A stretch of 64,000 nucleotides of DNA from Brachynemurus nebulosus (lineage: Eukaryota > Arthropoda > Insecta > Neuroptera > Myrmeleontidae): assembly GCA_035578155.1 (NCBI GenBank), contig JAPWDM010000005.1:35302108-35366107 (forward strand), in the 5' to 3' direction. Below, in pieces: positions 38,075-48,704 of the stretch; position 1 is the first letter of the stretch; every line of letters begins with the position of its first letter. The translations under genes and the position numbers were made by a program. Under the pieces are notes generated by a model. The model searched no databases, was not told the DNA's origin, and worked only from the letters and a program-made list of their open reading frames with translations.

Positions 38075-39000
38075 GTTATTCTGAAATATAGTAGCTTTTC
38101 TATTATTTGTGAATAATGTACCAAAAACACAATAATTGAATTACACACATATTAAATAAATTATGAAACGTTCGAATTAAATGAAGTCAAAAATCATGCT
38201 AGAATACTGGAATGAAGCTTTAATAATAATGAATTCTGTACCCGAAAAAGATAATATGATTTATGACTTGTTAATAATTGAATCTCTTATAAATTACATA
38301 GTTACGTCTATCTATCTATGCCGTGTGGATGGATAGGATACCTTCTATTTGCCTATCTTTTGTACGAAGGAACGGATGGTATCAAGAGGAAGGAATATTG
38401 TATAATGTCGGTAGTCGAACAAAGATAAATGATAAAACTTAAAGGATTATAGAGAACTATTATTATTATGTGAATAAAAGTTACCATACAATATAGAAGT
38501 ATAATATACTTAAGGGTACTTATGTATATGTTATATGAATACACTAAAGTGAGAGTTTTCTACATGATATTTTAATACTTAATAATAACACAATAAAATT
38601 ATTAATCTATTAAATATGTATATACGTCTTTTATGTGAATTTATATATAGTTAAAACTATTACTATAGCATACAGACACATTCTTTACAATATTCAACAA
38701 CTATTTATTTATAATGTATGTCGGAACATAACAAACACTATTAGCATTTTATGTGTAAGTACTTAAAGCAACTTAGATTCACTTTTATTGCATTTTCACA
38801 GATAAAATTTCAATCAAAAAGTTTATAATAGTAGCTGTAATAATCTAACTACGTAGTGAGTTTTTCATTATATTAAATATAAGTAGTCTAGAATTAATAT
38901 TTTATACATAACACACAAGTGCGAATAATTTTAGGCTTTTATCCTTGTTTTTAATAATTTTTTAATTCTTTTGTATTGATGGATTTTGACCAACATTTCC
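38075..39000. other. Intergenic DNA, nothing recognisable
   Basis: AT-rich sequence with no supported feature. Confidence 0.45.
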
Positions 39001-39695
39001 TTAAGGTACCATCATAGTGTGATTTGTCGAAAAATATATAAATTTTTACAATTTTTTTTTTTTTTTAGATGGATAGGATGGGGATGAATTTTTTTTTACG
39101 ACTAATACCACTATTTAATTTTTTATAATTTATTATCATAATTTTTTAAAAAAAAGTGTCTTTAAAAAAAGGCTGAAATTCGGTGCCCACGATTGCGGCC
39201 GGAGTTTTTATTTGAAAAAAAAATCAAATGGATTATCAATCTGCAGGTAAGCCGCTATGTTCCTATGGGAGTTTTTTTTCCTTTTTTGAAATTTTCCGAT
39301 TTTTTCGCACGGAAAACTGTAAAAAATTTTGTACTTTTTAATCAAACCGCCGCCATTTTTTAAATTTTTAAAACAAAGCTCCCATAGGAACCTAGCAATT
39401 TACCTACAGATTGATAGTCCATTTTTTTTTTTTTCAGATAAAATCTCCGGCCCCAATCGTGAGCACCGAATTTCGGTCTTTTTTAAAGACAATTTTTTAA
39501 AAAAATTATAATAATTATAAATTATAAAAATAAATAAAAAAATATTTTTGTATTGTTAAATAGTGGTATTAATCGTGTGTGTAAAAGAGGTATTAATATA
39601 AAAATTCATCCTCATTCCCCATCCTATCTATGCGAAAAAAATTGTGAAAATTGACTATTTTTCGGCAAATCACACTGTGATGGTACTTACCTTAA
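39001..39695. mobile_element. 0.7-kb foldback element with TTAA ends
   Basis: TTAAGGTACCATCATAGTG on the left is mirrored by CACTGTGATGGTAC..CCTTAA on the right (3-bp indel). The inverted match runs almost to the centre, including AATACCACTATTTAA/TAAATAGTGGTATTA, GAAATTCGGTGC/GCACCGAATTTC and TTCCTATGGGAG/CTCCCATAGGAA. The turn is near 39320. Non-coding. Confidence 0.8.
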
Positions 39696-39703
39696 TAGTA
39701 CTG

Positions 39704-40247
39704 ACAAGTAACACTACCCTAGTGTCAATCGCCAATCTTCTTGAAACTTTGCTGGTGTGTAGAATAGACAAAAAATAAGGGACTCGAATTTTTCTTTATT
39801 GGCCAAGGCTTACGTTCACGGGGTGAAACTAGCCCTTAAATTAGGGGTTTAAATCGTATTTATTAAGATATCTCGAAAACTATAAGATACAGAGGGAAAC
39901 TTTAAACCGATGAAATGATCCTCTGTAAAAGACCTATTCACTTGTATAGGTTAAACCAGGGTCGGGTTCATAAGAGTCGGGGGTTCATATTAAATTTTTA
40001 CCATCATAAATGGAAAGAGCATCAAAAATGAGGGGACACATATTTTTGCGTTTTTTCGAAATATGTGTGGTATTCAAGACATACCTATAAGGAAGAAAAA
40101 AATAGGATAGATTATGTCCCACTATTATTGATTGGAAATACCTTCTATATTTAAAAAAAAAAATACGGGTCCCTTATTTTTGTCTATTCTACACACCAGC
40201 AAAGTTTCAAGAAGATTGGCGATTGACAGTTGAGTAGTGTTACTTGT
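39704..40247. mobile_element. 0.54-kb TIR element adjacent to the previous one
   Basis: The arms of about 80 bp are ACAAGTAACACTAC..GTCAATCGCCAATCTTCTTG..CTGGTGTGTAGAATAGAC on the left and their reverse complement on the right. The middle contains GGGTGAAACTAGCCC and holds no gene. Only 8 bp separates it from the TTAA foldback element. Confidence 0.8.
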
Positions 40248-41542
40248 GAGATTCTGAAAAAAATAAAATTGGTTCTGGAAACTCAAAAGCGTCCAAAATA
40301 AATGGTTGGACAAACCTTAACGAAATTTTGTTCAAATATTATTCATGAGACTCTGAAACAAACTGACGCGAGTTCAGAAATTCTCTCCAGAGCCCTCGGA
40401 CATCAAAAAAGGGCGGAAATTAAAGTGTTCCTAAAATCATTAATATGGTAACGATAAGGTTTCAGGGTATAAAAATTAGATACCTTATTAAAATACCAAT
40501 ATACCTATTTCGGAATCGTTGAGTGAGTGAAGTGAAGTACTGTAAGCAACTGATTTTGTAAAGAATTTCAGAATGTGTGAATAAATTCAATTTCGAACCT
40601 TTAAACTCAGTACCATAATATTACTTCCTAAAGATTATTGATAAAAATTTAGAATTTCTGAATATCTTATTTAAAAGTAAAGTGAAATTAAAATTGACCG
40701 TTTCAACTGAATAGGACTCGAATTACAAAATTTTATGAAAATTAGACATGCTATTATGAAGATAAGTGATTTTTTATAGAATTTCTGAATATCTGATTCA
40801 AAAATAATTCAAAAAATTTTACGCGAGTGAAACAGGAGGCCGAAACTAGTCACTAAGGTATAATATAAGGTATATAATATAATTATATACGATATTATAA
40901 ATATTTCAAGAACCATAGAAAAAATTTAAAAAAAATTAAAATACACTACAGTTATACGAAAATTGGAAAGATTTAAACAGTTTTGTGAAAATCTAGATTA
41001 CCCAATTCTTATTTAAATTTGCTCCATATTTCATAATTTTATTTTAATTCTCCGAACCATTACAATAATTTCCCTAGACTGGAAAGTTAAAAATATGGGC
41101 TAAGCTAATTATTTCCAAAATAAAAAATTCACGGTGTGGAAATTACTATTAGGTACCTATCAAATTTTTAAATTCATATGAATATTTACAAGATTAGAAT
41201 CAAATTTAATAAAAAAATTTCCTTGACCTTTTGATAATAATTTGACAAGAATATAAATAAAAATATTTAATCAGTAATAAAATTAAATAAGATAAATATT
41301 AACACGAATTTTTGTTTGTCATTACTGGCCAATTCTTACAATTATTGGTAACAATTATTTCAAGTATTTTCAATAACAATTACTTATGTTACTAAATTAG
41401 TAAATCTTCTGATAATTGTTTTACAGTAAATACTCATTAGGGTGAAAATTATAATCTACTTTGTTCATAGATATACACGTATTTTAATTTTTTCTAATTT
41501 ATTAAAATTCAGAGGAATAATATTAACACGGCTTTAAAATAT
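40248..41542. other. Upstream region of the LRR gene
   Basis: AT-rich and free of recognised repeats. It should hold the promoter and 5'UTR exon of the LRR gene, but no core promoter motif could be fixed. Confidence 0.4.
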
Positions 41543-41600
41543 ATGGTATATTCCATCGTTCTGAAGATTCTTAGTCATTTTGTACTATTTTGTAATATTA

Positions 41601-41609
41601 TTTTTTCAG
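41601..41609 (+). promoter_or_regulatory. Predicted 3' splice site of a 5'UTR intron
   Basis: A pyrimidine tract TTTTTTCAG lies 9 bases before the preferred start codon. It decides between the ATG at 41543, which would precede the signal peptide with 25 hydrophobic residues, and the one at 41618, which starts a normal signal peptide. Confidence 0.6.
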
Positions 41610-41617
41610 AAACGAAA

Positions 41618-42775
41618 ATGTTGAAATACTTAATAATCGTTTTCGTATTAAGTTGTGTGTTTGTTGGAACAAAATTAGACTGTATCAAAGAATCATATAT
41701 AGCTGTATGCACAGATACATCCTTTTCGGACACAAAGAACTATATACGAACGCAATCAAAGGGCATTTGGGGATTAAAATGTATCAATTGCAGCGCAACT
41801 GAACCAGAATTTTTACTGGAATTCGATTATCGATATAAGTACTTTCATTGGATCAACCAACATTTTAATGGAAAATTTGATAAGTTTAGTTGGATCATAT
41901 CACTTGAACTGGATAATAATAGTTACACGCTTGAACCGACAACTTTAGAGAAAAATACACGTTTAATGCACTTCTTTTTCCAAAATAATCCGATGGACAC
42001 ATTGCCAGAGGAACTATTTAAAAATAGCGGTGAATTGAGAGAAGTCAGAATAACTCATAATCAATTGAAAAAATTACCAAAAAACTTATTTAAGTGGTGT
42101 TCGAATTTGGAAATTGTGGATTTATCTGGCAACGATCTCTCGTATATACCGAAAGAAATATTTGAAAATAATAAAAAATTAACACATCTAAATATCGGCA
42201 GTAATCGTTTAACAACTTTACCAAGCGTTACGAATTTATCATCGTTACGAATTTTTGAATTTGGAAATAATCCAATGGTGGGAGTGGATGCGGCAACAAT
42301 TCTAAATATAAAAACGTTACATTACGTCAATTTCGATAATTTACCCTGTTATGTAGTGAAAGAGAAAATCTTGGATTATTGTTTTTACACCGGACATTGC
42401 TCGTTAAAATGGCGGGAGGATATGATAATTCGATTTTTAATGATTAAATTTGACTTAGAAAATCCAGAGGCGGAGAGTTATCGTGTCTCATCGTACTATA
42501 ACTACAACAACATTAAATGGGTTGAAAAGGACAAAGAGTGGGCCAGTGATTATTATTATGGGGTGCGGTGTATCGATTACTGTGGTCAAACACTACCGTA
42601 CGATTCCAATCGCAAAGTTGATCGTGAATATATTTTGGATTTGATTAAAATGTTGGAACATGATTTTCAGTATACACTATATAAACATACGTTAACAGTT
42701 CAAGCAATGGCTGCACTCGAAACTTTAAACGAGCTCAAAAGTTCAATTGAACAAGTGCAGTGCTTCAATAATTAA
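41618..42775 (+). CDS. Secreted leucine-rich-repeat protein
   Basis: This 385-residue protein is encoded without interruption. Residues 1-20 form a classic signal peptide (basic Lys then a hydrophobic core, MLKYLIIVFVLSCVFVGT). Residues 92-245 hold about six leucine-rich repeats of 24 residues with the extracellular LxxLxLxxNxLxxLPxxxF pattern, for example LEIVDLSGNDLSYIPKEIF. Cysteines flank the repeats, with a cluster at about 244-261, and three N-glycosylation sequons are visible (N57, N100, N206). The C-terminal 120 residues match no domain I know. There is no transmembrane segment or GPI-like tail, so a secreted product is expected; the partner is unknown. The frame is open upstream to an ATG at 41543, but a TATTATTTTTTCAG splice acceptor ends at 41609, just before AAACGAAAATG. 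The start at 41618 is therefore preferred, with a 5'UTR intron. Secreted insect LRR proteins act in immunity, adhesion or effector roles; which one applies is not shown. Confidence 0.85.
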   Translation: MLKYLIIVFVLSCVFVGTKLDCIKESYIAVCTDTSFSDTKNYIRTQSKGIWGLKCINCSATEPEFLLEFDYRYKYFHWINQHFNGKFDKFSWIISLELDNNSYTLEPTTLEKNTRLMHFFFQNNPMDTLPEELFKNSGELREVRITHNQLKKLPKNLFKWCSNLEIVDLSGNDLSYIPKEIFENNKKLTHLNIGSNRLTTLPSVTNLSSLRIFEFGNNPMVGVDAATILNIKTLHYVNFDNLPCYVVKEKILDYCFYTGHCSLKWREDMIIRFLMIKFDLENPEAESYRVSSYYNYNNIKWVEKDKEWASDYYYGVRCIDYCGQTLPYDSNRKVDREYILDLIKMLEHDFQYTLYKHTLTVQAMAALETLNELKSSIEQVQCFNN

Positions 42776-43002
42776 AGGAAGTTTACAGTTTTTATTTTGA
42801 TATTTTTGTTTGTGCAGTGAAAAGTTTGTTTTATCACTTTTTTTGATAATTTGTTAAATTAAAAAAAAAATTAAATGATATATTAATCATACTATTTTCT
42901 TTTGTTAACAAAGACTACCTAGATTAGACTATACGCCTAGAAGCGACTTTTGTCACGATCACTGTTTTGCCACTTATATCTTTTGTATCTACATATTTTT
43001 AA

Positions 43003-43263
43003 CCCTAGAACGACAAGGCTCTGTTATGGGACAAATTTAGCAAGTGAGTGTCATAACTGATACCTATAATACACCGATTCTAGTGTGTCAAATCGATATT
43101 TATAATTTATGTCAGTGTCAACGTCTATCTGTTTAGATGGTATTCAAATTTTTACCAAAAAATAAACTTATTAGATTATTGTCAACTTCTACATTATCAA
43201 AAGTTACAGCGCTTAAACAAAAAACGTAGGTGTCATGTATGACACCGACTTGTCGTTCTAGGG
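43003..43263. mobile_element. 261-bp piggyBac-like MITE
   Basis: Exact TTAA at 42999-43002 and 43264-43267 flanks perfect TIRs CCCTAGAACGACAAG and CTTGTCGTTCTAGGG. The CCCTAGAA start is typical of piggyBac ends. A small palindrome GGTGTCATGTATGACACC lies near the right end. Confidence 0.85.
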
Positions 43264-43540
43264 TTAAGAGTCAAGCCCCCACCCTCCATGTATGTAGGTA
43301 CTTAAAAATTGACGAAATTTTGTTCACATATATTACATAGAGACGTCATATTATTTTTATGCTTTCATAGATTTCTAGGGGGTGAAGCATCCCCCCCCCC
43401 CAAAATTGGACAATAAAAATTTAAATTTGACGAAATTTTGTCTGCGTTCTACACAGCAATCGAGTAGTACTTAATATAATAACAATTTTGACATCCACAT
43501 ATTTTAAATGGGCCATACCTACAAATTATGAATTATATTT

Positions 43541-43580
43541 GTTACTAGCATCTACCCGCGACTTTGTCCGCGTGATAATT
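43541..43580 (+). repeat. Fragment resembling a common insect repeat (CCCGCGACTTTGTCCGCG)
   Basis: TACTAGCATCTACCCGCGAC followed by TTTGTCCGCGTG resembles a phrase I recognise as scattered through many insect genomes. The element class is not determined here. Confidence 0.35.
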
Positions 43581-43942
43581 TAAATTATCATATTAAGTTA
43601 ATACCTATAAGTTATATTATATTACTATTAAGAGTTTTTTTTTCTTGGAAATTTTCCCTTAGAAATACAATGTTCTTCCGGGGTAAATACGCATCTATCT
43701 TATTTACTTTAAAATTTACATATTTTTAAGGTTTTACCTTTTCAAGATGTGTAAATGCAAAAAATAATGTGAAATTTGTTGCTAAAACTCTGTGTAGTAT
43801 GTATAAACAAAATTTTGTCAATTTTTAAATTTGTAAGTATATACATACTTACACAGTTAAAGGGATAGTTTCACCCCTTAAGAATGTGTAGATGCAAAAA
43901 ATAATATTGTATTTATTAGGTATTAGAAGTCTATAAAATATA

Positions 43943-45170
43943 TCGTCCCTCCAATGCTACAGTGGGATATCTTCAAAAATGGCCATATTGAGTTATTGAC
44001 ACTGTCGTATTCCATTTTTCCAGTACTTTAAAATGCTATACTGAAGAATGTTTTCCATTGGAAATTAAAAAGTTATGTCACAAAAACCAGTGTTCGACGA
44101 AGTACTATTATCCATATTTTTAAGTCGAACACTGAGATATTGAACATATCTCAATGTTCAATTGAAGGAAATGATATTACATATTTTTATTTGGTATTAC
44201 GTTGAGATATTTACACAAATAAACAAACAACAAACTTGCTTAAACTTGCATAACATAAATGAAGAATATTTCATTAAAACTGGTAAATAACAAATTTCAT
44301 TGTTAGTATTAGGTAATATTTCTAAGAAACATGTGAAAATGGTTTCTCGTGCTGATAAAATATTAAATTTAGCGCTAGCTCAGCCAGATCAGAGTACCAC
44401 ACGTGAAAATGGTAATTTATTAATTTTTAATATTTATTTAAAGAGAAAATTCGCTAATTAAAATTTTTAAAATAATAGTTGAGGTTACAACTAATGTTGG
44501 AGAGAGCAACAATGAAACGAGTAAATTTGCTCTATTTGAAGAAACAAATTGTAGTATGGAAGATTTGCCCGATTCTTTGCCCGAAATTAATGTAATTGTG
44601 TCAGAAACAGAATCAGAAAATGAAGACCAGTATATTGAAAATATAATAATTAACGAAACTGATACTGAAGAACAAATTGAACAAATTCTGAATAAAAAAC
44701 GAGTTAAGCAACCGTCAAAATGGAAGTGCAATATTAAAAAAATAAAAATAAATTCTGGTCAAGCTTACATCTCACGGACTGGCAAATATCATTGTGCAAA
44801 ACAGATAAAACCATCTTGTGAAAATTTTTTTTTTTTTTGTTTATTTAAATTTCTGTATCTAAATCGTTAATATAAGTTAGGAGAACCTTGAGATATTTCC
44901 TTATAAATTAATATTTTTTGTAATTTTTAAAAATGTAACACTGGGATATTTACAATAAAATTGCTCTAATTATTCAAAAGTTCGTATTTATGCTCCTAAA
45001 ACTAATAACGACAGTAGAAAATATAATTTTTGTCTTTATGAAAATGTTAAAGTAGTTTAAAATTAATTTAAGTAGAAGTTGTTAAACATTAAAAAAACTG
45101 GAAAACTTTAATCCTATTTTTCTCAATAGTACTATTTTGATAATATCCCACTGTAGCATTGGAGGGACGA
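43943..45170 (+). mobile_element. 1.2-kb TIR DNA transposon with retained 5' coding region
   Basis: The TIRs TCGTCCCTCCAATGCTACAG..TGGGATAT are mirrored at the right end almost without change over about 28 bp. Both sides are bordered by TATA (43939-43942, 45171-45174), so the target duplication is TATA or TA. A TGRGATATT word, in either orientation, recurs near 43971, 44131, 44146, 44208, 44889, 44944 and 45143, resembling subterminal transposase-binding repeats. The element inserted into a unit of the older mirrored-array repeat. Superfamily not assigned; a 4-bp duplication would fit Sola-like elements among others. Confidence 0.75.
44339..44870 (+). CDS. Two-exon transposon reading frame (N-terminal fragment)
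   Basis: Exon 1 is 44339-44411 and starts MVSRADKILNLALAQ. A 67-bp intron (44412-44478) with a GTAATT donor and an AATAATAG acceptor keeps the phase. Exon 2 (44479-44870) runs into the long frame that includes an internal Met at 44556, giving 154 residues. The middle is acidic (ETESENEDQ). Residues from about 118 carry a basic motif of the form KxxxKWKxNxKKxKINSGQAYIS..GK, which resembles a domain I know from many uncharacterised insect and transposon proteins. In those, a cysteine cluster follows; here the frame dissolves into a T-run after PSCEN, so the product is truncated. The element lacks a transposase core and is presumably non-autonomous. Splicing is inferred only from sites and phase. 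Confidence 0.55.
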
Positions 45171-45336
45171 TATAGGTACTATATAAACAAAAATTTCATT
45201 AATTTTTAAATTTTTGAGTTCCAACCTTGGAGAGGTGTTTCACTCCTTAAAATCGTTTCTTAGCAGCAACATTACCCTCAATATCCTCTACACACGGGCG
45301 AAGTTTAAAAATTTTTTTAATTTTCGACTTCTTGCA

Positions 45337-46569
45337 GTTGCTTTGTAAATAAATACGTGTATATAATTTAAGCTTTTAATATTATAAAATTTTTTTATTT
45401 TATCTTACTTTTTATTTTGAAACTCTTGATACTGTAAGCCGTTATATCATGACGTATCAATATTTCTCAGCTAATATCAAACCGATTTTCAATAAAAAAA
45501 AAAAAATAATAACAAAAATTGTCTATTAAAAATGAAAAAAAATCACTTACCGCTATGTTGACGACAGTAAATAAAAAGGGAAAACCGGCGACGATTTCAA
45601 TTTTCCTCAATATGAATGAGAAATTTTTCATTTAATAAATTTCTGCAAAGGAAAATAAAAGGAAAATGTGAGAAAAACTTAAAAAAATGATGACACTGTA
45701 TATAATAGAATTTTTTCAAATATAAAACATTCAATCAAAGTGAGAAAAGAAAGAGATTTATTATGTGACAATTTTTTTTTTATTTTTACAATAAAAAAAC
45801 GAGTATGGTCAAATGAATGGCTGGACTGACGGACGCTGAATGTTACTTTTTTACTGTTATTTTTTGTTCTCCACTACATCCACGATTAAGTATTACGTTT
45901 TCAGATCAATAATCGAGTAAATGTTGTATAAGAATTTTATGTTTTAATGTTTTCCCTAGACAGGAGCATTATAATTCACAAATGAGCGATTCTCGTGTCA
46001 GGTTCGGAAAATCTTTGCAATAAAAACACAAAAAAAATTAATAATAAACAAAACAAAATATTATATAGTACGCAGCAATTGAATTAAAATTTTTTGAGTA
46101 GATCCTGAAATCTTGAAATATCTGAAATCCAGTACCTACTCAAAATATAAGATAATTTTGAGTAGGTTGATAATAAATTTCAAATAAAAATTAGGATATA
46201 ATCAAAAATTTTGCGTTCATTTTCTGCGTCTTATAAACATTTTGTTTTGTTTATTATTAATTGCATTTAAAAAAAAAATGTTTTTGTTGCAAAAATGTCC
46301 CGTGTGTCACACGAGAATCGCCCAAATAATAAATATAGATTTAATTTTTCTGTATAATTGGCTACTTCTGGATTTTTTTGCAATATCTTGGTAGGTATCA
46401 AAACTATAGTCATATCTCTAAAATTAAAGTCAAATAGACTATGGTTTTGAATAAAACACAAATGAAAAAGAAACAGTTTTAAAACATCTTGCGTCCCCTT
46501 AATTTATTTTTAAGGACTATCTACATTAACATTATTATTTAAGGTATATTTTTTTCATCCCTTAATTTA
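45337..46569. other. Intergenic DNA, nothing recognisable
   Basis: AT-rich, without a supported feature. Confidence 0.45.
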
Positions 46570-46728
46570 TGTTTGCGCAAACATAAGTTTGTCCAAAAAA
46601 ACATGTGGACGTTGAGTTTGCACAAACAGTTTGTGCAAACATCCCGTCCACACGTCCTGTTGTGGACACAAACTTATGTTTGCGCAAACAGTTTGTACAA
46701 ATAAAAGTTTGTGTAGTGTGGACCGGCT
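46570..46728. repeat. Hairpin cluster of GTTTGYGCAAAC palindromes
   Basis: The 12-bp palindromic word GTTTGCGCAAAC or a close variant occurs five times (about 46571, 46616, 46629, 46678, 46691). The outer copies are joined by AACATAAGTTTGTCC and its inverse, forming a larger hairpin with GTGGACG/CGTCCACA arms. Likely a MITE; outer borders were not fixed. Confidence 0.7.
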
Positions 46729-47546
46729 ATTATGGTTATTTAATTTGTCTAAAATTTAGGCTCTAAATTTTAAACATTCCCCCCTCTCCCTTCAAAAAAA
46801 TAGTATCAGATTTTCTTTGGAGATTTCAAAAATCGCCTTAAATATTTCAATTTTCAAGTGAAGTTACTAAAAAAAAGGTTCTAAAAATTAAGCTGTATTT
46901 TAGGCGACGCGTTACTTTCGACGTAAAATTTCCGACGGAGTGCTAAAATCCTATAGTTTTCAACGATTTGGTCTTCGTAGCATTTTATCAGCAAATATCT
47001 CAGTTGATTGTAGATTTGGTAAGGTTTGCACATCAAACTTGACGAAATACAGTAATTAGAATAAATTAAAAAGCTCAGCAAATCGTATCTGTTCGCACTA
47101 CACGAGTTATGTTACAATTAGGATTGGGTAAAACTAGGAGAGTTTAGTTTAAAAAAATCGATAAACTTTTCAATTGACCCTCTAGCTAGATTTTCAAATT
47201 CCTCTATCTGAGAATCGTCGGAAACGACACTCGTCGAAAATAACACCGTTGAAAAGTACCCGTTGAAATGTGTGAATTAAGTGCATGTTATAATTGAAGT
47301 TTTGATCTTACTTATATTAAAAGTTAATATGTAAGAAACTATATTTTTAGTTTTTATGTAACCCGGTTTTTATGTTGGCTATTTTCATTTTGATCTAATC
47401 ATATAATTAAATCACCGGCGTTAAAGCACTTGACATCATTTACTTAGAGTTTCTTAAGTTTTGCTAAGAGGTATTCAACTGACACTTAACTATTTCATTA
47501 TCATACAAAGTACAAAGTACGGAAAAGGAGTGGTCCAGAGTTCAAA
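46729..47546. other. Intergenic DNA, nothing recognisable
   Basis: No repeat or gene supported. It would be the promoter region if the exon at 47547 is real. Confidence 0.35.
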
Positions 47547-47594
47547 ATGAAACTAGTACTAATATTCAGTTGTTGCATGACTGTCGAATTTGAT
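47547..47594 (+). CDS. Candidate signal-peptide first exon
   Basis: The sequence TTCAAAATG opens MKLVLIFSCCMTVEFD and is followed at once by GTATGT, an acceptable splice donor. A short hydrophobic start and an early intron are common in small secreted insect proteins. No downstream exon could be identified, so this may be chance. Reading past the donor gives 40 further residues before a stop, without a domain. Confidence 0.2.
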
Positions 47595-48019
47595 GTATGT
47601 ATATCAGTGACCTCATATTCTCTTCGTGACCTAATTAACTTCGTGTTTTACTATTGCAAATTTTTATTTAGTTTTATACGGAGCTGGTTTATTGTTTTTA
47701 CTTTATGTGTCTCATTGTAATATCCTCATTTATATTTGATTAATGATTTCTTTAGTAGAAATTTAATCCGTTAAATGTCAATGCAAAATTATCATATAGG
47801 TCCTATAACAGGGTCACTTAGATTTAGCACCAGCAAAACGTACGTTTGTTTGTATCCCTAATAACAAGACGAACGGGAGAAGAGAAAAGAGTGGATGATA
47901 GAGATGGACATTTAAAAACTTTATCTAAATACTCTAGATTAATACACATATTTTATCAAAAGAATTAATTTTTTGTTAATAACGGAAAATATTAATTGCT
48001 GACGTCGTACGATGGAGTG

Positions 48020-48443
48020 TAGTGATGAGCAAAATTAGTCTTGGTCTTGCAGTCTTGTCTTGGTCTTGCATTTTTTGCAAGACCAAGACCCAGACTATAA
48101 GTATAGCTGCAAGACCAATACCAAGACTCAAGTGAGCAAGACCAAGACAATAGCAAGAAGAAAGGAAGACTCTTGCTAAATTATTTAAATAGTTTAAAAG
48201 TATAATTAATACCGTAAAGAGAGAAAATTCTGATTTTAGAAAGAAAAAATTCGCTAATAAAAAAATGAAAGAAACTGCAAGATTCTTTAGCAATACCAAA
48301 ACCAAGACCAGTACCAAGACTGCATTTTGCAAGACCAAGACCAAGACCAAGACCAAGACCAAGACTCAAACTGCTCTAGCAAGACCAAGACCAAGATTCT
48401 TAATGCAAGAACAAGACCTTGGTCTTGCATTTGCTCATCACTA
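48020..48443. mobile_element. hAT-type MITE with CAAGAC tandem arms and 8-bp TSD
   Basis: The 8-bp direct repeat ATGGAGTG flanks the element exactly (48012-48019 and 48444-48451). The termini TAGTGATGAGCAAA and TTTGCTCATCACTA are perfect inverted repeats. Inside, both arms are packed with the hexamer CAAGAC or its inverse GTCTTG. The 8-bp duplication identifies hAT-type transposition. The overlapping Leu-Gly-Leu frames on the minus strand are translations of the hexamer and not genes. Confidence 0.85.
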
Positions 48444-48704
48444 ATGGAGTGGTTGTTAGTAAGGTTTCACATGACATCTTATGATGTCGATGACCGTTAA
48501 GATGTTAAGATAAACTGTGAAATAACGGTAAAACTGAAAAGAATGTATTATTTTGTAGCTAATATAGAAAATATAAAGAAACTCTAGATGGTAATAAAGC
48601 AATTATATATTTATATATCATAGATATATAAAGATCCCAATTTTCTGTTTCATAACTACCGTGCTCGCTGTCGTGGGAAAATGACGTGGATACCGCTGCC
48701 CCTA

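Larger units (their letters stand above)
43270..45336. mobile_element. Disrupted relative of the mirrored-array element
   Basis: Units like those in 6319-8135 occur at 43300-43510, 43730-43938 and 45175-45336: ATGTGTAGATGCAAAAAATA, ATAAACAAAATTTTGTCAAT, and the end GTTTCACTCCTTAAA..TAGCAGCAAC..TTTTCGACTTCTTGC. The left terminus is not preserved. The TIR transposon 43943-45170 is inserted within one unit, and joining its flanks continues the unit. Confidence 0.65.

Noticed and set aside
44438..44731. 97-residue minus-strand frame
   Set aside because: Shadow of the spliced plus-strand frame in the TIR transposon.
47976..48369. Leu/Val- and Gly/Leu-repeat proteins on the minus strand
   Set aside because: They translate the CAAGAC hexamer inside a hAT MITE whose borders are exact.
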